The notes beneath the pieces were generated by a model. The model was not told the DNA's origin, searched no databases, and saw nothing but the letters and a program-made list of their open reading frames with translations. The translations under genes were made by a program, and so were the position numbers. Source: Anaerolineales bacterium (GTDB lineage Bacteria > Chloroflexota > Anaerolineae > 4572-78 > J111). Taken from it: a stretch of 64,000 nucleotides of DNA. Positions 44,628 to 53,566 of this stretch are shown piece after piece. Position 1 is the stretch's first letter. Every line of letters begins with the position of its first letter. The stretch spans positions 372,001 through 436,000 of the forward strand of contig JACKAU010000006.1 in the NCBI GenBank assembly GCA_020634855.1, read 5' to 3'.

Positions 44628-46184
44628 TTGACAACAGCAACACCAAGTCAGCAAAATGGAGCGACCCCGCTGCTGGAGGGGCGGGGATTGGTCAAGCAGT
44701 TTGGCACTCTGCGGGCCAATGATAATGTGAACATTTCCATCTATCCCGGCGAAGTCCACGCCATTCTGGGCGAGAACGGCGCGGGCAAAAGCACGTTGAT
44801 GAAAATGCTCTACGGCTTCTACAAGCCGACCGCCGGCGAAATCTTCATCGAAGGCCAGCAAGTGACCATTAACTCGCCGCAGGATGGCCGGCGGTTGGGA
44901 GTGGGCATGGTCTTTCAGGATTTCACGCTCATTCCTGCCCTGAGCGTCATCGAAAATGTAGCCCTCTTCTTACCCGATCTCAAGGCCGTGCTGAGCCACA
45001 AAGAGATCGAGCAGCGTATCAAAGCTGCCTCCGACAAATACGGCCTGCACGTCGATACGCGGGCCATCGTCGGCGAGCTGTCGATGGGCGAGCAGCAGAA
45101 AGTGGAAATTCTCAAGATTATTCTGGCCGGGGCGCGAGTGCTGATTTTCGACGAGCCGACCAGCGTGCTGGCCCCGCACGAGGTGGAAGGGTTATTCCAC
45201 GTATTCAACAAACTGCGCGACGACAAATACGCCCTCCTCTTTATCACCCACAAGATGCCGGAGGTTATGGCTGTAGCCGACCGCATCACCGTGCTGCGGC
45301 GCGGCCGGGTGGTCGAGACGATGCGCACCGCCAAGGCCACCGAACAGGAGTTGATCACCCTACTGCTCGGCCAGTCGCCGCCGGAAGCGGCCCGGCTGAC
45401 CGACAGCAAAGATCACACCGGCGAAACGCCCCTGCTGGCTTTCAAAGACGTATCCGTTCCCGACGAAGCCAGCAGCGTCGGCTTGAAGCACGTTAACTTG
45501 GAGGTCTATCCCGGCGAGTTGGTCGGCGTGGCCGGCGTGTCAGGCAACGGGCAGCAGGTGCTCATCGAGACCGCAATAGGGCTGCGACCCCACAACGCCG
45601 GCACGATCCACCTGTTTAGCCAGGACGCCAGCGGCAAATCGGTCGAGCAGATTTTGCACGCCGGACTGGGCTGCATCCCGGAAGACCCGCTGCTGATGGG
45701 CGCGATTCCCGGCATGCGCGTCTACGAAAACATGATTTTGGGTGAGCAGGATAAATACGCCGACCAGGGCGGCCTATCGATGAACTGGAAACGGGTGCGG
45801 GATAACGCCACTAAATTCTTGAATAACACCTTCGTTTCCTCCCCGCCCAGCCTGGATGTGATGGTCGAAACGCTGTCGGGCGGGAACTTGCAGCGAGTGA
45901 TCATCGCCCGCGAGGTCGGGCGGGAGCCTAAGCTGCTGATCGCTTACTACGTGGCCCGCGGCCTGGACATCTCCAACGCCGAGGCCGCCCGGCGGCTGCT
46001 GCTGCGACACCGGGCCAACGGCATGGGCATTCTGCTCATCTCCGAAGATTTGGACGAACTCTTTGCCTTGAGCGACCGGCTGGTCGTTATGTTCCACGGC
46101 AAAATTGTCGGCAATTTCAAACCCCAAGACACAACGGCTCACGAAGTCGGTCTATTAATGACAGGAGGTGAAACCTATGATTAG
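44628..46184 (+). CDS. BMP/nucleoside-type ABC transporter, double ATPase subunit
   Basis: A 518-residue protein with two ABC modules. The first has Walker A GENGAGKST (about 47-55), signature LSMGEQQKVEI and Walker B LIFDEPTSVL. The second has a degenerate Walker A (GVSGNGQQVLI), signature LSGGNLQRVI and an altered Walker B (LLIAYYVARGLD), as is usual for this YufO/NupO-type family. It powers uptake by the two permeases downstream. The start is TTG 44628, 6 bp after AGGAGGG. Family members import nucleosides; related ones import other heterocycles. Confidence 0.9.
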   Translation: MTTATPSQQNGATPLLEGRGLVKQFGTLRANDNVNISIYPGEVHAILGENGAGKSTLMKMLYGFYKPTAGEIFIEGQQVTINSPQDGRRLGVGMVFQDFTLIPALSVIENVALFLPDLKAVLSHKEIEQRIKAASDKYGLHVDTRAIVGELSMGEQQKVEILKIILAGARVLIFDEPTSVLAPHEVEGLFHVFNKLRDDKYALLFITHKMPEVMAVADRITVLRRGRVVETMRTAKATEQELITLLLGQSPPEAARLTDSKDHTGETPLLAFKDVSVPDEASSVGLKHVNLEVYPGELVGVAGVSGNGQQVLIETAIGLRPHNAGTIHLFSQDASGKSVEQILHAGLGCIPEDPLLMGAIPGMRVYENMILGEQDKYADQGGLSMNWKRVRDNATKFLNNTFVSSPPSLDVMVETLSGGNLQRVIIAREVGREPKLLIAYYVARGLDISNAEAARRLLLRHRANGMGILLISEDLDELFALSDRLVVMFHGKIVGNFKPQDTTAHEVGLLMTGGETYD

Positions 46185-47256
46185 TACCGCAACTTTAGCC
46201 CAGGCCGGCAAACAGCAAGGAGCGGCCCTACTGCGCTTTTTGGCGATCCTGATCCTCGCCCTGCTGGTGTTTGCCATCGTGCTGTTGGTATTCGGCAAAA
46301 ACCCGATTGAAGCGTATGTCGATATCTTTACCAGCACTATCGGCAGCAGTTACGGCTGGTCAGAGGTGCTGGTCAAAGTTATTCCGCTGGTCTTGTGCGC
46401 GACGGCGGTACTGCTGCCGGCCCGCATCGGGCTGGTCAACGTCGGCGGCGAGGGGCAGCTTTATATCGGCGCGCTGGTAGCCTCGTGGGGGGCGCTGGCT
46501 GTGGCCGATGTGATGCCCGGCTTCCTGGGGCTGCCGACCATTATTATCCTCGGCTTTATCGGCGGCGGCTTGTGGGCGGCCATCCCGGCCGTGCTGCGAG
46601 CGATGGGCTGGCTCAACGAAACCATCTCGACGCTGCTGCTCAACTATGTCGCCATCCTGTTGGTCGATTACTTTGTCTTCGGCCCCTTGCGTGACCCCAG
46701 CAGCGCCAACTTTCCCCAAAGCGAGCCGTTTCCCGATGCCTTCCGGCTGCCCTTCTTAGGCTCGACCCGCATCCATTTTGGGCTGATTATCGCCACCGTG
46801 GTCATTGCCGCCCTCTATTTTGTCCTCAACCGCACCCGTTGGGGCTACGAAATGCGGGCTATCGGCGGTAACCCCAACGCCTCACGCCGTCACGGTATGC
46901 CCATCAGCCGCTACATCATCATCATCATGTTCATCGCCGGCGGGTTGGCCGGCCTGGCCGGAATGGGCGAGACCATGGCCATCCAGGGCCGGCTCCGCCC
47001 CGGCTTCTCCCCCGACTACGGCTACGTCGGCTTCCTGATTAGTTGGCTGGCGATGCACGATCCTATCGGCGTGGTCCTGATGTCGTTCTTAATTGCGATA
47101 ATCGCGCTGGGCGGCGACACCCTGCAAATTACCCAGAGCATGCCCTTTTCATCGGTTAACGTGTTGATGTCGATTATTCTGTTCATCGTGCTGGCCAAAT
47201 TTTCATTCGGTGACATATTCAAATTCTTTAAGAAGAAGGAGGAGGCAACATCGTGA
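46177..47256 (+). CDS. Nucleoside-type ABC transporter permease 1
   Basis: A 359-residue inner-membrane permease (BPD_transp_2 family) with 8-10 helices (LLRFLAILILALLVFAIVLL; LPARIGLVNVGGEGQLYIGA; MIFIAGGLAGLAGMGETMAI-like segment near 255). I chose ATG 46177, 8 bp after AGGAGG; it overlaps the end of the ATPase gene by 8 bp, so the three genes are coupled. Forms the channel with the next permease. Confidence 0.9.
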   Translation: MISTATLAQAGKQQGAALLRFLAILILALLVFAIVLLVFGKNPIEAYVDIFTSTIGSSYGWSEVLVKVIPLVLCATAVLLPARIGLVNVGGEGQLYIGALVASWGALAVADVMPGFLGLPTIIILGFIGGGLWAAIPAVLRAMGWLNETISTLLLNYVAILLVDYFVFGPLRDPSSANFPQSEPFPDAFRLPFLGSTRIHFGLIIATVVIAALYFVLNRTRWGYEMRAIGGNPNASRRHGMPISRYIIIIMFIAGGLAGLAGMGETMAIQGRLRPGFSPDYGYVGFLISWLAMHDPIGVVLMSFLIAIIALGGDTLQITQSMPFSSVNVLMSIILFIVLAKFSFGDIFKFFKKKEEATS

Positions 47257-48167
47257 CAACGTCATTCATTCAAGGGGTTTTGACCGGCTCGATTCAATCC
47301 AGTACGTCGGTGCTGTACGCCGCGCTGGGTGAGGTCATTGTGGAGCGGGCCGGCGTGATCAATCTGGGCGTCGAAGGCTCGATGCTGATGGGCGCGGTCT
47401 CCGGGTTTATGGTTACCCAACAGTCGGGCAGCGCCGGGTTAGGTATTATTGTCGCGGCGTTAGTCGCCGGGTTGTTCAACCTGATTTTGGCCTATTTGGT
47501 GGTGACCCGCAAGGCCAACCAATTAGCCAGCGGGCTGGCCTTGATGTTCTGCGGTCTGGGCTTGAGCGCCTTGATCGGCAAGCCTTACGTGGGGCAGATG
47601 ATCAACGGCCTCGACCCGCTGCCCGTTCCGGTGCTGTCACAGATCCCCTTCATCGGTCCCGTACTCTTCAACTACGATTTCTTGATCTACATGATGGTGC
47701 CGCTGGCCGTGCTGGTCTGGTGGGTGCTGTTCAAGACCCGCTGGGGCCTGTCGCTGCGAGCTGTGGGCGAAGATCCCACCGTGGCCTTCGCTGCCGGGCT
47801 GCGTCCCAAGCTGATCCAGTACCAAGCCATTTTCATCGGTGGGCTGTTTGCCGGTTTAGGCGGGGCGCACCTGTCGCTGGCCTACGCCCAGACCTGGAGC
47901 GAGGGCATGACCTCCGGTCGCGGGTTCATCGCCGTGGCGCTGGTCATCTTTGCCTCGTGGAACCCGCTCAAGGCCGTCGGCGGCGCGCTGCTGTTCGGCG
48001 GGGCGCTGGCCTTCCAGCTTCAACTTCAAGCACGCGGCGCGGACATCTCGCCGTTTTTGCTCGATATGATTCCGTATCTGCTCACGTTAGGCGTGCTGCT
48101 GTTCATGCGCAATCGCAAGAATGCGATGCCCGAAGGGTTGAAGGCTGTCTTTGAGGGAACCAGTTAA
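47253..48167 (+). CDS. Nucleoside-type ABC transporter permease 2
   Basis: A 304-residue permease of the same family (GEVIVERAGVINLGVEGSML; ILAYLVVTRKANQLASGLAL; GEDPTVAFAAGLRPKLIQYQ). The GTG start overlaps the previous stop by 4 bp (GTGA). The substrate-binding protein gene of this operon is displaced 800 bp downstream by an antisense PIN-type toxin-antitoxin pair. Confidence 0.9.
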   Translation: MTTSFIQGVLTGSIQSSTSVLYAALGEVIVERAGVINLGVEGSMLMGAVSGFMVTQQSGSAGLGIIVAALVAGLFNLILAYLVVTRKANQLASGLALMFCGLGLSALIGKPYVGQMINGLDPLPVPVLSQIPFIGPVLFNYDFLIYMMVPLAVLVWWVLFKTRWGLSLRAVGEDPTVAFAAGLRPKLIQYQAIFIGGLFAGLGGAHLSLAYAQTWSEGMTSGRGFIAVALVIFASWNPLKAVGGALLFGGALAFQLQLQARGADISPFLLDMIPYLLTLGVLLFMRNRKNAMPEGLKAVFEGTS

Positions 48168-48179
48168 GGATTGAGGAAT

Positions 48180-48611
48180 TTATGGCTTAAACGGATTCTT
48201 GATCGTCAATGTATTCGAGACCTGCAACCCATCATGCATATCTTCAGAATACAAAATCTCACAACCCGCCGACAAAGCTGTCGTGACAATGAGACTGTCC
48301 CAATAGGAAAGGCTATAACTTCGTCTGAGCCGAGAGGCATTTACCAAAATTTCTTGGCTAAAATCGACAACCGAATAGTTGGTATAAAACGCAGCCACAA
48401 GCGTCTCGATTTCAGGTTCGGAGAAATTGCCCTTTCTCAGCAGGTTCACACAGACTTCATTGATGACTTGAGTGCTGATCACAATATCGTTGACTTGAAT
48501 TATCCCTTTGGCCGTTTCATGTTTGAGGCTGTTTTGCGAGTCGATAAATCCATAAAGCCAGATATTTGTATCAACAAAGCAAAGAGTAGCTCTTTGTTCA
48601 GCTTCGCTCAT
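48180..48611 (-). CDS. PIN-domain (VapC-like) toxin
   Basis: A 143-residue PIN ribonuclease. Acidic catalytic residues are in FVDTNIWLYGF (Asp near 16), INEVCVNLL (Glu), YWDSLIVTTAL (Asp) and SEDMHDG (Asp). VapC-type toxins cleave tRNA or rRNA. The ATG at 48611 overlaps the antitoxin gene by 14 bp. The start at 48647 lacks a ribosome site. It lies antisense in the middle of the ABC transporter operon, 13 bp from the permease stop. Confidence 0.88.
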   Translation of the reverse strand: MSEAEQRATLCFVDTNIWLYGFIDSQNSLKHETAKGIIQVNDIVISTQVINEVCVNLLRKGNFSEPEIETLVAAFYTNYSVVDFSQEILVNASRLRRSYSLSYWDSLIVTTALSAGCEILYSEDMHDGLQVSNTLTIKNPFKP

Positions 48612-48810
48612 AAATCTCGGCTCTAGGAATAGGTTCAAAATCAGCAATCTTTAACGGCGAGTCAAGAAGCTTACCAATGATATCCGAACGCTCTTGTTTC
48701 TCTTCGGTCAAGATAATCACTTTCACATTTTCCTGCAATTTGTCTCGATATTCAGGAGGAATTTCAATTACACCATTTTTTACCATAGCGCGAAACTCAA
48801 CTGCGTACAT
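48598..48810 (-). CDS. VapB-like antitoxin
   Basis: A 70-residue protein beginning MYAVEFRAMVKNGVIEIPPE, an AbrB/SpoVT-like or DUF2281-like strand pattern typical of VapB antitoxins, with an acidic C-terminal tail that should bind the PIN toxin. GGAG lies 9 bp before ATG 48810. Overlaps the toxin gene, as expected for a toxin-antitoxin pair. Confidence 0.8.
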   Translation of the reverse strand: MYAVEFRAMVKNGVIEIPPEYRDKLQENVKVIILTEEKQERSDIIGKLLDSPLKIADFEPIPRAEIYERS

Positions 48811-48964
48811 ATTATCAATCTCCAAAAGTAAAACGTTCGTTTCAAGGTTAAAAACCGATCATAACACATTATCGCGTTTTTCTGGCAAAAAGTAAATTCT
48901 AACGGGTATTCAGCGGAATAATCCGCTCTTAAAAGTTCACCATATTTAATAGGAGGAGTATTTG

Positions 48965-50104
48965 ATGTTTCAGAAAACAAACGTATCCATCGTCAAATGG
49001 TTTTTGTTAGTCTTTGTGGTGGCAGTCTTGACCGGCTGCGGGTCGTCGGCGCCGGCGGCGGCTCCGGCTGAAGCGCAGGCGGCCGATGGCGAAGCGCCCG
49101 CCGAAGAGTTTGTGGTTGGCGCGCTGCACGTCGGCTCGATTAGCGATGCGGGCTACAACCAGGCCCACCACGACGGCTTGGTCGAAATGACCGAGCGTCT
49201 ACCCAACGTCAAGCTGGTGGAAGCTGAGAACGTGCCGGAAAGCGCCGACGCCGAGCGCGTGATGGAAAATATGATCAACCAAGGGGCCAAGCTGATCTTC
49301 CCACAAAGTTTCGGCTACCTCGATCCGGCGTTGGCCGTGGCCGAGAAGCATCCTGAGGTGGTGTTCATGCACCCGGCCGGGTTCAAGCTGGCCGACAACC
49401 TGGGCACCTACTGGGGCAACAACTTTGAAGCGATGTACCTGGCCGGCATCGCCGCCGGAGCGGCCACCAAAACGAACCAGTTAGGCTTCATCACCGCCTT
49501 CCCCATTCCGAACATTCTGGCTTCGGTCAACGCCTTCCATCTGGGCGCTCGCTCGGTTAATCCGGAGGTCGAAACGCGGCTGGTGTTCAACGGTTCGTGG
49601 GTTGACCCGGTCAAAGAAGCCGCCGCCACCAACGCCCTGGCCGACGCCGGCGTCGATGTGGTCACGATGATCGTCGACTCGCCGATCACCATCGTCCAAA
49701 CCGCCGAGGAGCGCGGGATGTACTCGGTCGGCTTCCACTCGTCCGCCCTGGCTCAGTTTGCGCCGAAAGGCTGGCTGACCGGCGTCGCCTACACCTGGGG
49801 CGACCTATACACCAAACTGGCCGAAGAAGTTCAGGACGGCGCCTGGAAGAGCGAACACATTCGCGGCGGCATGGAAAGCGGCTTCCTGACCCTGGCCGAC
49901 TACGGCCCCAGTGTGACTGAGGAAACGAAGACCCTCATCGCCGAAAAAGAAGCGGCCATTACCGCCGGTGAACTACAAATCTTTGCCGGCCCGATTTTGG
50001 ACAACGAAGGCGCCATCCGCATTCCCGAAGGTGAAGCCGGCGGCATCGATCTACTGGACACCACCGACTGGCTGGTCGAAGGGGTGATTGGTCAGACGGA
50101 GTAG
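48965..50104 (+). CDS. BMP-family substrate-binding lipoprotein
   Basis: A 379-residue lipoprotein. The signal peptide ends in lipobox LTGC (Cys near residue 21), followed by an Ala/Pro-rich linker. The BMP (basic membrane protein) fold occupies about 45-365 (GSISDAGYNQAHHDGLVEMT; TYWGNNFEAMYLAGIAAGAA; AFPIPNILASVNAFHLGARS). BMP proteins deliver nucleosides or related compounds to the permeases encoded at 46.2-48.2 kb. GGAGGAG lies 9 bp before the ATG. Separation from its operon by the toxin-antitoxin pair suggests it now has its own promoter. Confidence 0.9.
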   Translation: MFQKTNVSIVKWFLLVFVVAVLTGCGSSAPAAAPAEAQAADGEAPAEEFVVGALHVGSISDAGYNQAHHDGLVEMTERLPNVKLVEAENVPESADAERVMENMINQGAKLIFPQSFGYLDPALAVAEKHPEVVFMHPAGFKLADNLGTYWGNNFEAMYLAGIAAGAATKTNQLGFITAFPIPNILASVNAFHLGARSVNPEVETRLVFNGSWVDPVKEAAATNALADAGVDVVTMIVDSPITIVQTAEERGMYSVGFHSSALAQFAPKGWLTGVAYTWGDLYTKLAEEVQDGAWKSEHIRGGMESGFLTLADYGPSVTEETKTLIAEKEAAITAGELQIFAGPILDNEGAIRIPEGEAGGIDLLDTTDWLVEGVIGQTE

Positions 50105-50158
50105 AAGGCTGAGGCGAAGCAATTACTAACTAACCTGGGTTCGATAATTAAAATCAAG

Positions 50159-50319
50159 CATGTCATTTCGTAGCCGGAGGCGGAGAAATCCCTCAAACGT
50201 TCCTATAAATGAAGCCTTCGCCGGGAAAAAATGGCCGTTGTCGCTTCAAATTTCCCAACCGGATCACTTCTCATTGTATTGTCACAGGGATTTCTCCGCT
50301 ATCGCTGCGAAACGACATG
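50159..50319. repeat. MITE-like inverted-repeat element
   Basis: Arms of about 33 bp (catgtcatttcg ... gcggagaaatccc at 50159-50192; its imperfect complement at 50287-50319) bound a 161-bp element after the BMP gene. Similar gtcatttcg...gagaaatccc palindromes are widespread dispersed elements in several bacterial phyla. No transposase is included. Confidence 0.7.
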
Positions 50320-50526
50320 GGTCCATCTATTTCCGAACTCAGATTACTATAACATACACCTGTGAAGGTTTTCTGTAAATCGGTGGCATGAAACCTTTAG
50401 TAGGGCTGATGCGCACAGCAAACTTCAGTTGCCACCGACTGCCTCTGTATCCAAAATCGGTTGGAGATTTAGGGGCACTGCGCCACTCACCAGCCGTACC
50501 TGACATTGAAAGATTGATTTCACTGA

Positions 50527-50574
50527 TCACCCCTCCGTCGCTAACGCGACTCTCTCCCTGAGGGAGAGGGGTGA
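50527..50574. repeat. Hairpin of ctctccctgagggagag type
   Basis: tcacccct (50527-50534) pairs with aggggtga (50567-50574) and encloses the palindrome ctctccctgagggagag. Triplet-like ctccctactccctac units follow at 50610-50645. The whole 586-bp gap 50105-50690 has no supported gene. Confidence 0.7.
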
Positions 50575-50690
50575 AGGGTTGGGAGTGAGGACATTTTCAG
50601 CGGAGTAAGCCCCCTACTCCCTACTTCTTACTCCCTACTCCCTCGGATGCAACTGGAGTTATGTAACACATCATCATCGAGGTACGAATT

Positions 50691-51383
50691 ATGACCTTTG
50701 GCAAAGTACAAGCCGAGCCTTACGTCTGGCCGTTCGATGGGCCGGTCGATCCAAAGCGCACGGCTTTGTTATGTATCGATTGGCAGATTGACTTCTGTGG
50801 CCCGGGCGGCTATGTCGATAAAATGGGCTACGATTTATCGCTCACGCGGGCCGGCATCGAGCCGACGCAAAAGGTACTCGACGCCTGGCGCTCGGTGGGC
50901 GGGACGGTGGTGCATACCCGCGAGGGGCATAAGCCGGACCTGTCCGACTGCCCGCCCAACAAGCTGTGGCGCTCGAAACAGATTGGCGCGGGTATCGGCG
51001 ACGCCGGGCCGTGCGGACGAATTTTGATTCGGGGCGAGGCCGGCTGGGATATCATCGACGAGTTGAAGCCCGGTGAAGGCGAGTTGGTGGTGGACAAGCC
51101 GACCAAAGGGGCCTTCACCACCACCGACATCGATCTGGTGCTGCGTAACCGGGGCATCACCCACCTGGTCTTTACCGGCATCACCACCGATGTCTGCGTC
51201 CACACCATCATGCGTGAGGCGAACGATTTAGGCTACGAGTGTCTGCTGCTGGAAGATTGCACCGGCGCGACCGATTACGGCAACTATCTGGCCGCGCTCA
51301 AAATGATCAAAATGCAGGGCGGAGTCTTCGGCTCCGTCGCCCATTCCGATCATTTTCTGGCCGCGCTGGATGCCGTCTTATGA
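50691..51383 (+). CDS. biuH: Biuret hydrolase (isochorismatase-family cysteine amidohydrolase)
   Basis: A 230-residue cysteine hydrolase very similar along its whole length to rhizobial biuret hydrolase: YVWPFDGPVD start, DFCGPGGYVDKMGYDLSLTR, IGAGIGDAGPCGRILIRGE, CTGATDYGNYLAALKMIKMQ. The triad is in place: Asp30 (IDWQIDF), Lys136 or Lys139 (DKPTKGAF) and Cys169 (ITTDVCVHT). It should cleave biuret to allophanate and ammonia. Its stop overlaps the start of an allophanate-hydrolase-type amidase (ATGA), which would take the product on. It is weakly possible that the true substrate is another ureido compound. Confidence 0.82.
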   Translation: MTFGKVQAEPYVWPFDGPVDPKRTALLCIDWQIDFCGPGGYVDKMGYDLSLTRAGIEPTQKVLDAWRSVGGTVVHTREGHKPDLSDCPPNKLWRSKQIGAGIGDAGPCGRILIRGEAGWDIIDELKPGEGELVVDKPTKGAFTTTDIDLVLRNRGITHLVFTGITTDVCVHTIMREANDLGYECLLLEDCTGATDYGNYLAALKMIKMQGGVFGSVAHSDHFLAALDAVL

Positions 51384-52786
51384 GCTGGTCTATCACCGAA
51401 GGCAGCCTGGCGCTGCCCACGCTTCAGCGGTTGTACCAAACCGGCCAACTCCGCCCCACCGAACTGGTCGAAGCCATCTACGAGCGGATCGCCGCCTGCC
51501 CGGTCAAAACCATCTGGATTCATCTCCTGCCGCGAGACGAGGTGCTGGCTCAGGCGGCCCATCTGGAGCAGCGTTGGGCTGCCGCTAACGACGCGTCGCC
51601 GCTGTACGGGATTCCTTACGCGGTCAAAGACAACATCGATGTGGCCGGACACCCCACCACAGCGGCCTGCCCGGCCTTTAGCTACACCCCAGCCCAATCG
51701 GCCACGGTCGTCAAACGGCTGAACGAGGCCGGGGCGCTGTTGATCGGCAAAACCAATTTGGATCAGTTTGCCACGGGGCTGGTCGGCACTCGCTCGCCGT
51801 ACGGCGCTTGCGCCAACCCGTTCGACACCCGCTACATCGCCGGCGGATCGAGCGCCGGATCGGCGGTGGCGGTGGCCGCGGAACTGGTCAGCTTTGCCCT
51901 GGGCACCGATACAGCCGGGTCGGGCCGTGTGCCGGCGGGGTTCAACAATATCGTGGGCTTAAAGCCCAGCAAAGGGCTGGTCAGCACTGCCGGCGTTTTA
52001 CCGGCCTGCCGTTCGCTCGACTGCGTGTCGATTTTCGCGCTGACCTGCGACGACGCCCAAACCGTTCTCGACGTTTGCCAGGGACCTGATCCGACCGATC
52101 CCTTCTCGCGGGCCAAACCGGCTCACTTAGCTAGCCAGCCGTTAAATATAGAAGGCCGCCCCTTTCGCTTTGGCGTACCGGTCCCGGAACAGCTCCAGTT
52201 TTTCGGCAACGGCGATTACGCCCGCCTCTTTCATGAAGCCGTCCAGCACATGACCGATTTGGGCGGCGAAAAAATCGAGATTGACTATAAGCCCTTTGTC
52301 GAAACGGCTAACTTGTTGTACGGTGGGCCGTGGGTCGCCGAGCGATATTCCGCCATCAAAGCCTTTATCACCGCCCGGCCGGAGGAACTGTTCCCGGCCA
52401 CGCGGACCATCATCGAAAGCGGCCGCAACTTCACCGCCGTTGACGCCTACGAGAGCTACTACCAACTCCGGGCCTACCAACAGCAAGTCGCCCCGCTGTG
52501 GCGCGACATCGACCTGCTGCTTGTGCCAACCGCCGGCACCATCTACACCATCGAAGCGGTCAACGCCGAACCGCTGGTCTTGAACACCAACCTGGGTTAC
52601 TATACCAACTTCGTCAATCTGCTCGACCTGTGCGCTTGGGCCGTGCCGAACGGCTTCCAATCCAACGGCCTGCCGATGGGCGTCACGCTGATCGCGCCGG
52701 CCTTTCAAGACGATGCTTTGGGTCGTCTCGCCGGAGCCTTTCACCGGCATCGCCAGCACGGGCTAGAGGCGATAGGCTCGGCGTAA
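51380..52786 (+). CDS. atzF: Allophanate-hydrolase-type amidase (AtzF N-terminal domain only)
   Basis: A 468-residue amidase-signature enzyme. Lys in YAVKDNIDVAG, the Ser loop GGSSAGSAVAVAAELVSF and the following LGTDTAGSGRVPAGFNNIVG form the Ser-cisSer-Lys active site. ACRSLDCVSIFALTCDDA is typical of allophanate hydrolases rather than general amidases. The AtzF C-terminal domain (about 130 residues, decarbamoylation product handling) is absent. It should turn allophanate into ammonia and CO2 via N-carboxycarbamate. ATG 51380 overlaps biuH by 4 bp (ATGA), so translation is coupled; the in-frame sequence before it belongs to biuH in another frame. Confidence 0.85.
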   Translation: MSWSITEGSLALPTLQRLYQTGQLRPTELVEAIYERIAACPVKTIWIHLLPRDEVLAQAAHLEQRWAAANDASPLYGIPYAVKDNIDVAGHPTTAACPAFSYTPAQSATVVKRLNEAGALLIGKTNLDQFATGLVGTRSPYGACANPFDTRYIAGGSSAGSAVAVAAELVSFALGTDTAGSGRVPAGFNNIVGLKPSKGLVSTAGVLPACRSLDCVSIFALTCDDAQTVLDVCQGPDPTDPFSRAKPAHLASQPLNIEGRPFRFGVPVPEQLQFFGNGDYARLFHEAVQHMTDLGGEKIEIDYKPFVETANLLYGGPWVAERYSAIKAFITARPEELFPATRTIIESGRNFTAVDAYESYYQLRAYQQQVAPLWRDIDLLLVPTAGTIYTIEAVNAEPLVLNTNLGYYTNFVNLLDLCAWAVPNGFQSNGLPMGVTLIAPAFQDDALGRLAGAFHRHRQHGLEAIGSA

Positions 52787-52865
52787 GCGTTATTACCTGT
52801 TGGGCCGGTTAATCGCTTGAACGATCCGATGTGTTGGGTCGTACGATTTAAGTGCCGGTTGAATG

Positions 52866-53330
52866 ATCCGAACGATCCGGTCATATGATTCACGAGTCAA
52901 TCGAACGGTCCAATCGATCCGGCCATACGAATTCACGAGTCGATTGAACGGTTCGATCGATCCGATCATATGATTCACGAGTCAATCGAACGGTCCAATC
53001 GATCCGATCATAGCGATTCACGAGTCAATCGAACGGTCCAATCGATCCGGTTATATGAACACGCGAGTCAACTGAACGGTCCGATCGATCCGGTCATACG
53101 AATTCACGAGTTGATCGAATGGTCTGATCGGTCCGGTCATACGATTCACGAGTCGATTGAAAGGTCTGATGGGTCGGGTCGTATGATTCACGAATCGATT
53201 GGAACGGTCTGATGGGTCGGGTCGTATGATTCAGCAGTCAATTGAACGGTCTGATATATCCGATCGTATGATTCAAGAATCGATTGGAACAGTCTGATCT
53301 ATCCGGTCGTATGATTCAGCGGTCAATTAG
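52866..53330. repeat. 42-bp tandem repeat array (about 11 units)
   Basis: About 11 degenerate units of 42 bp (gatccggtcatatgattcac, then gagtcaatcgaacggtccaatc) fill the space between two convergent genes. Each unit contains short self-complementary parts, and the period equals four DNA turns. The units drift gradually from one end to the other, so the array grew by slippage or unequal exchange. Frames open across it (14 codons per unit) are a by-product. The flanks 53360-53460 contain acacggatt/aatccgtgt dispersed repeats, and 52787-53566 holds no gene. Confidence 0.88.
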
Positions 53331-53566
53331 ATAACGTCGCGAAGCCACTCACCAAAATGGAACACGGATTAGATGGATCAGACCGATCAACACGGATAAA
53401 CCCCTATCGAGATCAGTGAAAATCCGTTCAATCCGTGTGATCCGGGTCCCATAGTTTACCGGGGTAAGGCAAGTTGGCCATACTAACCACATAGGGTGAT
53501 ATGTCGGGCTGTCTAATTGACTGCTCGATTATTAAAACTGAGGCAAAAACATAAAGGGATCTAGGT

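Noticed and set aside
52793..53212. Open frames on both strands in the 42-bp array
   Set aside because: The unit length is a multiple of three, so frames stay open by periodicity; no ribosome site or family similarity.
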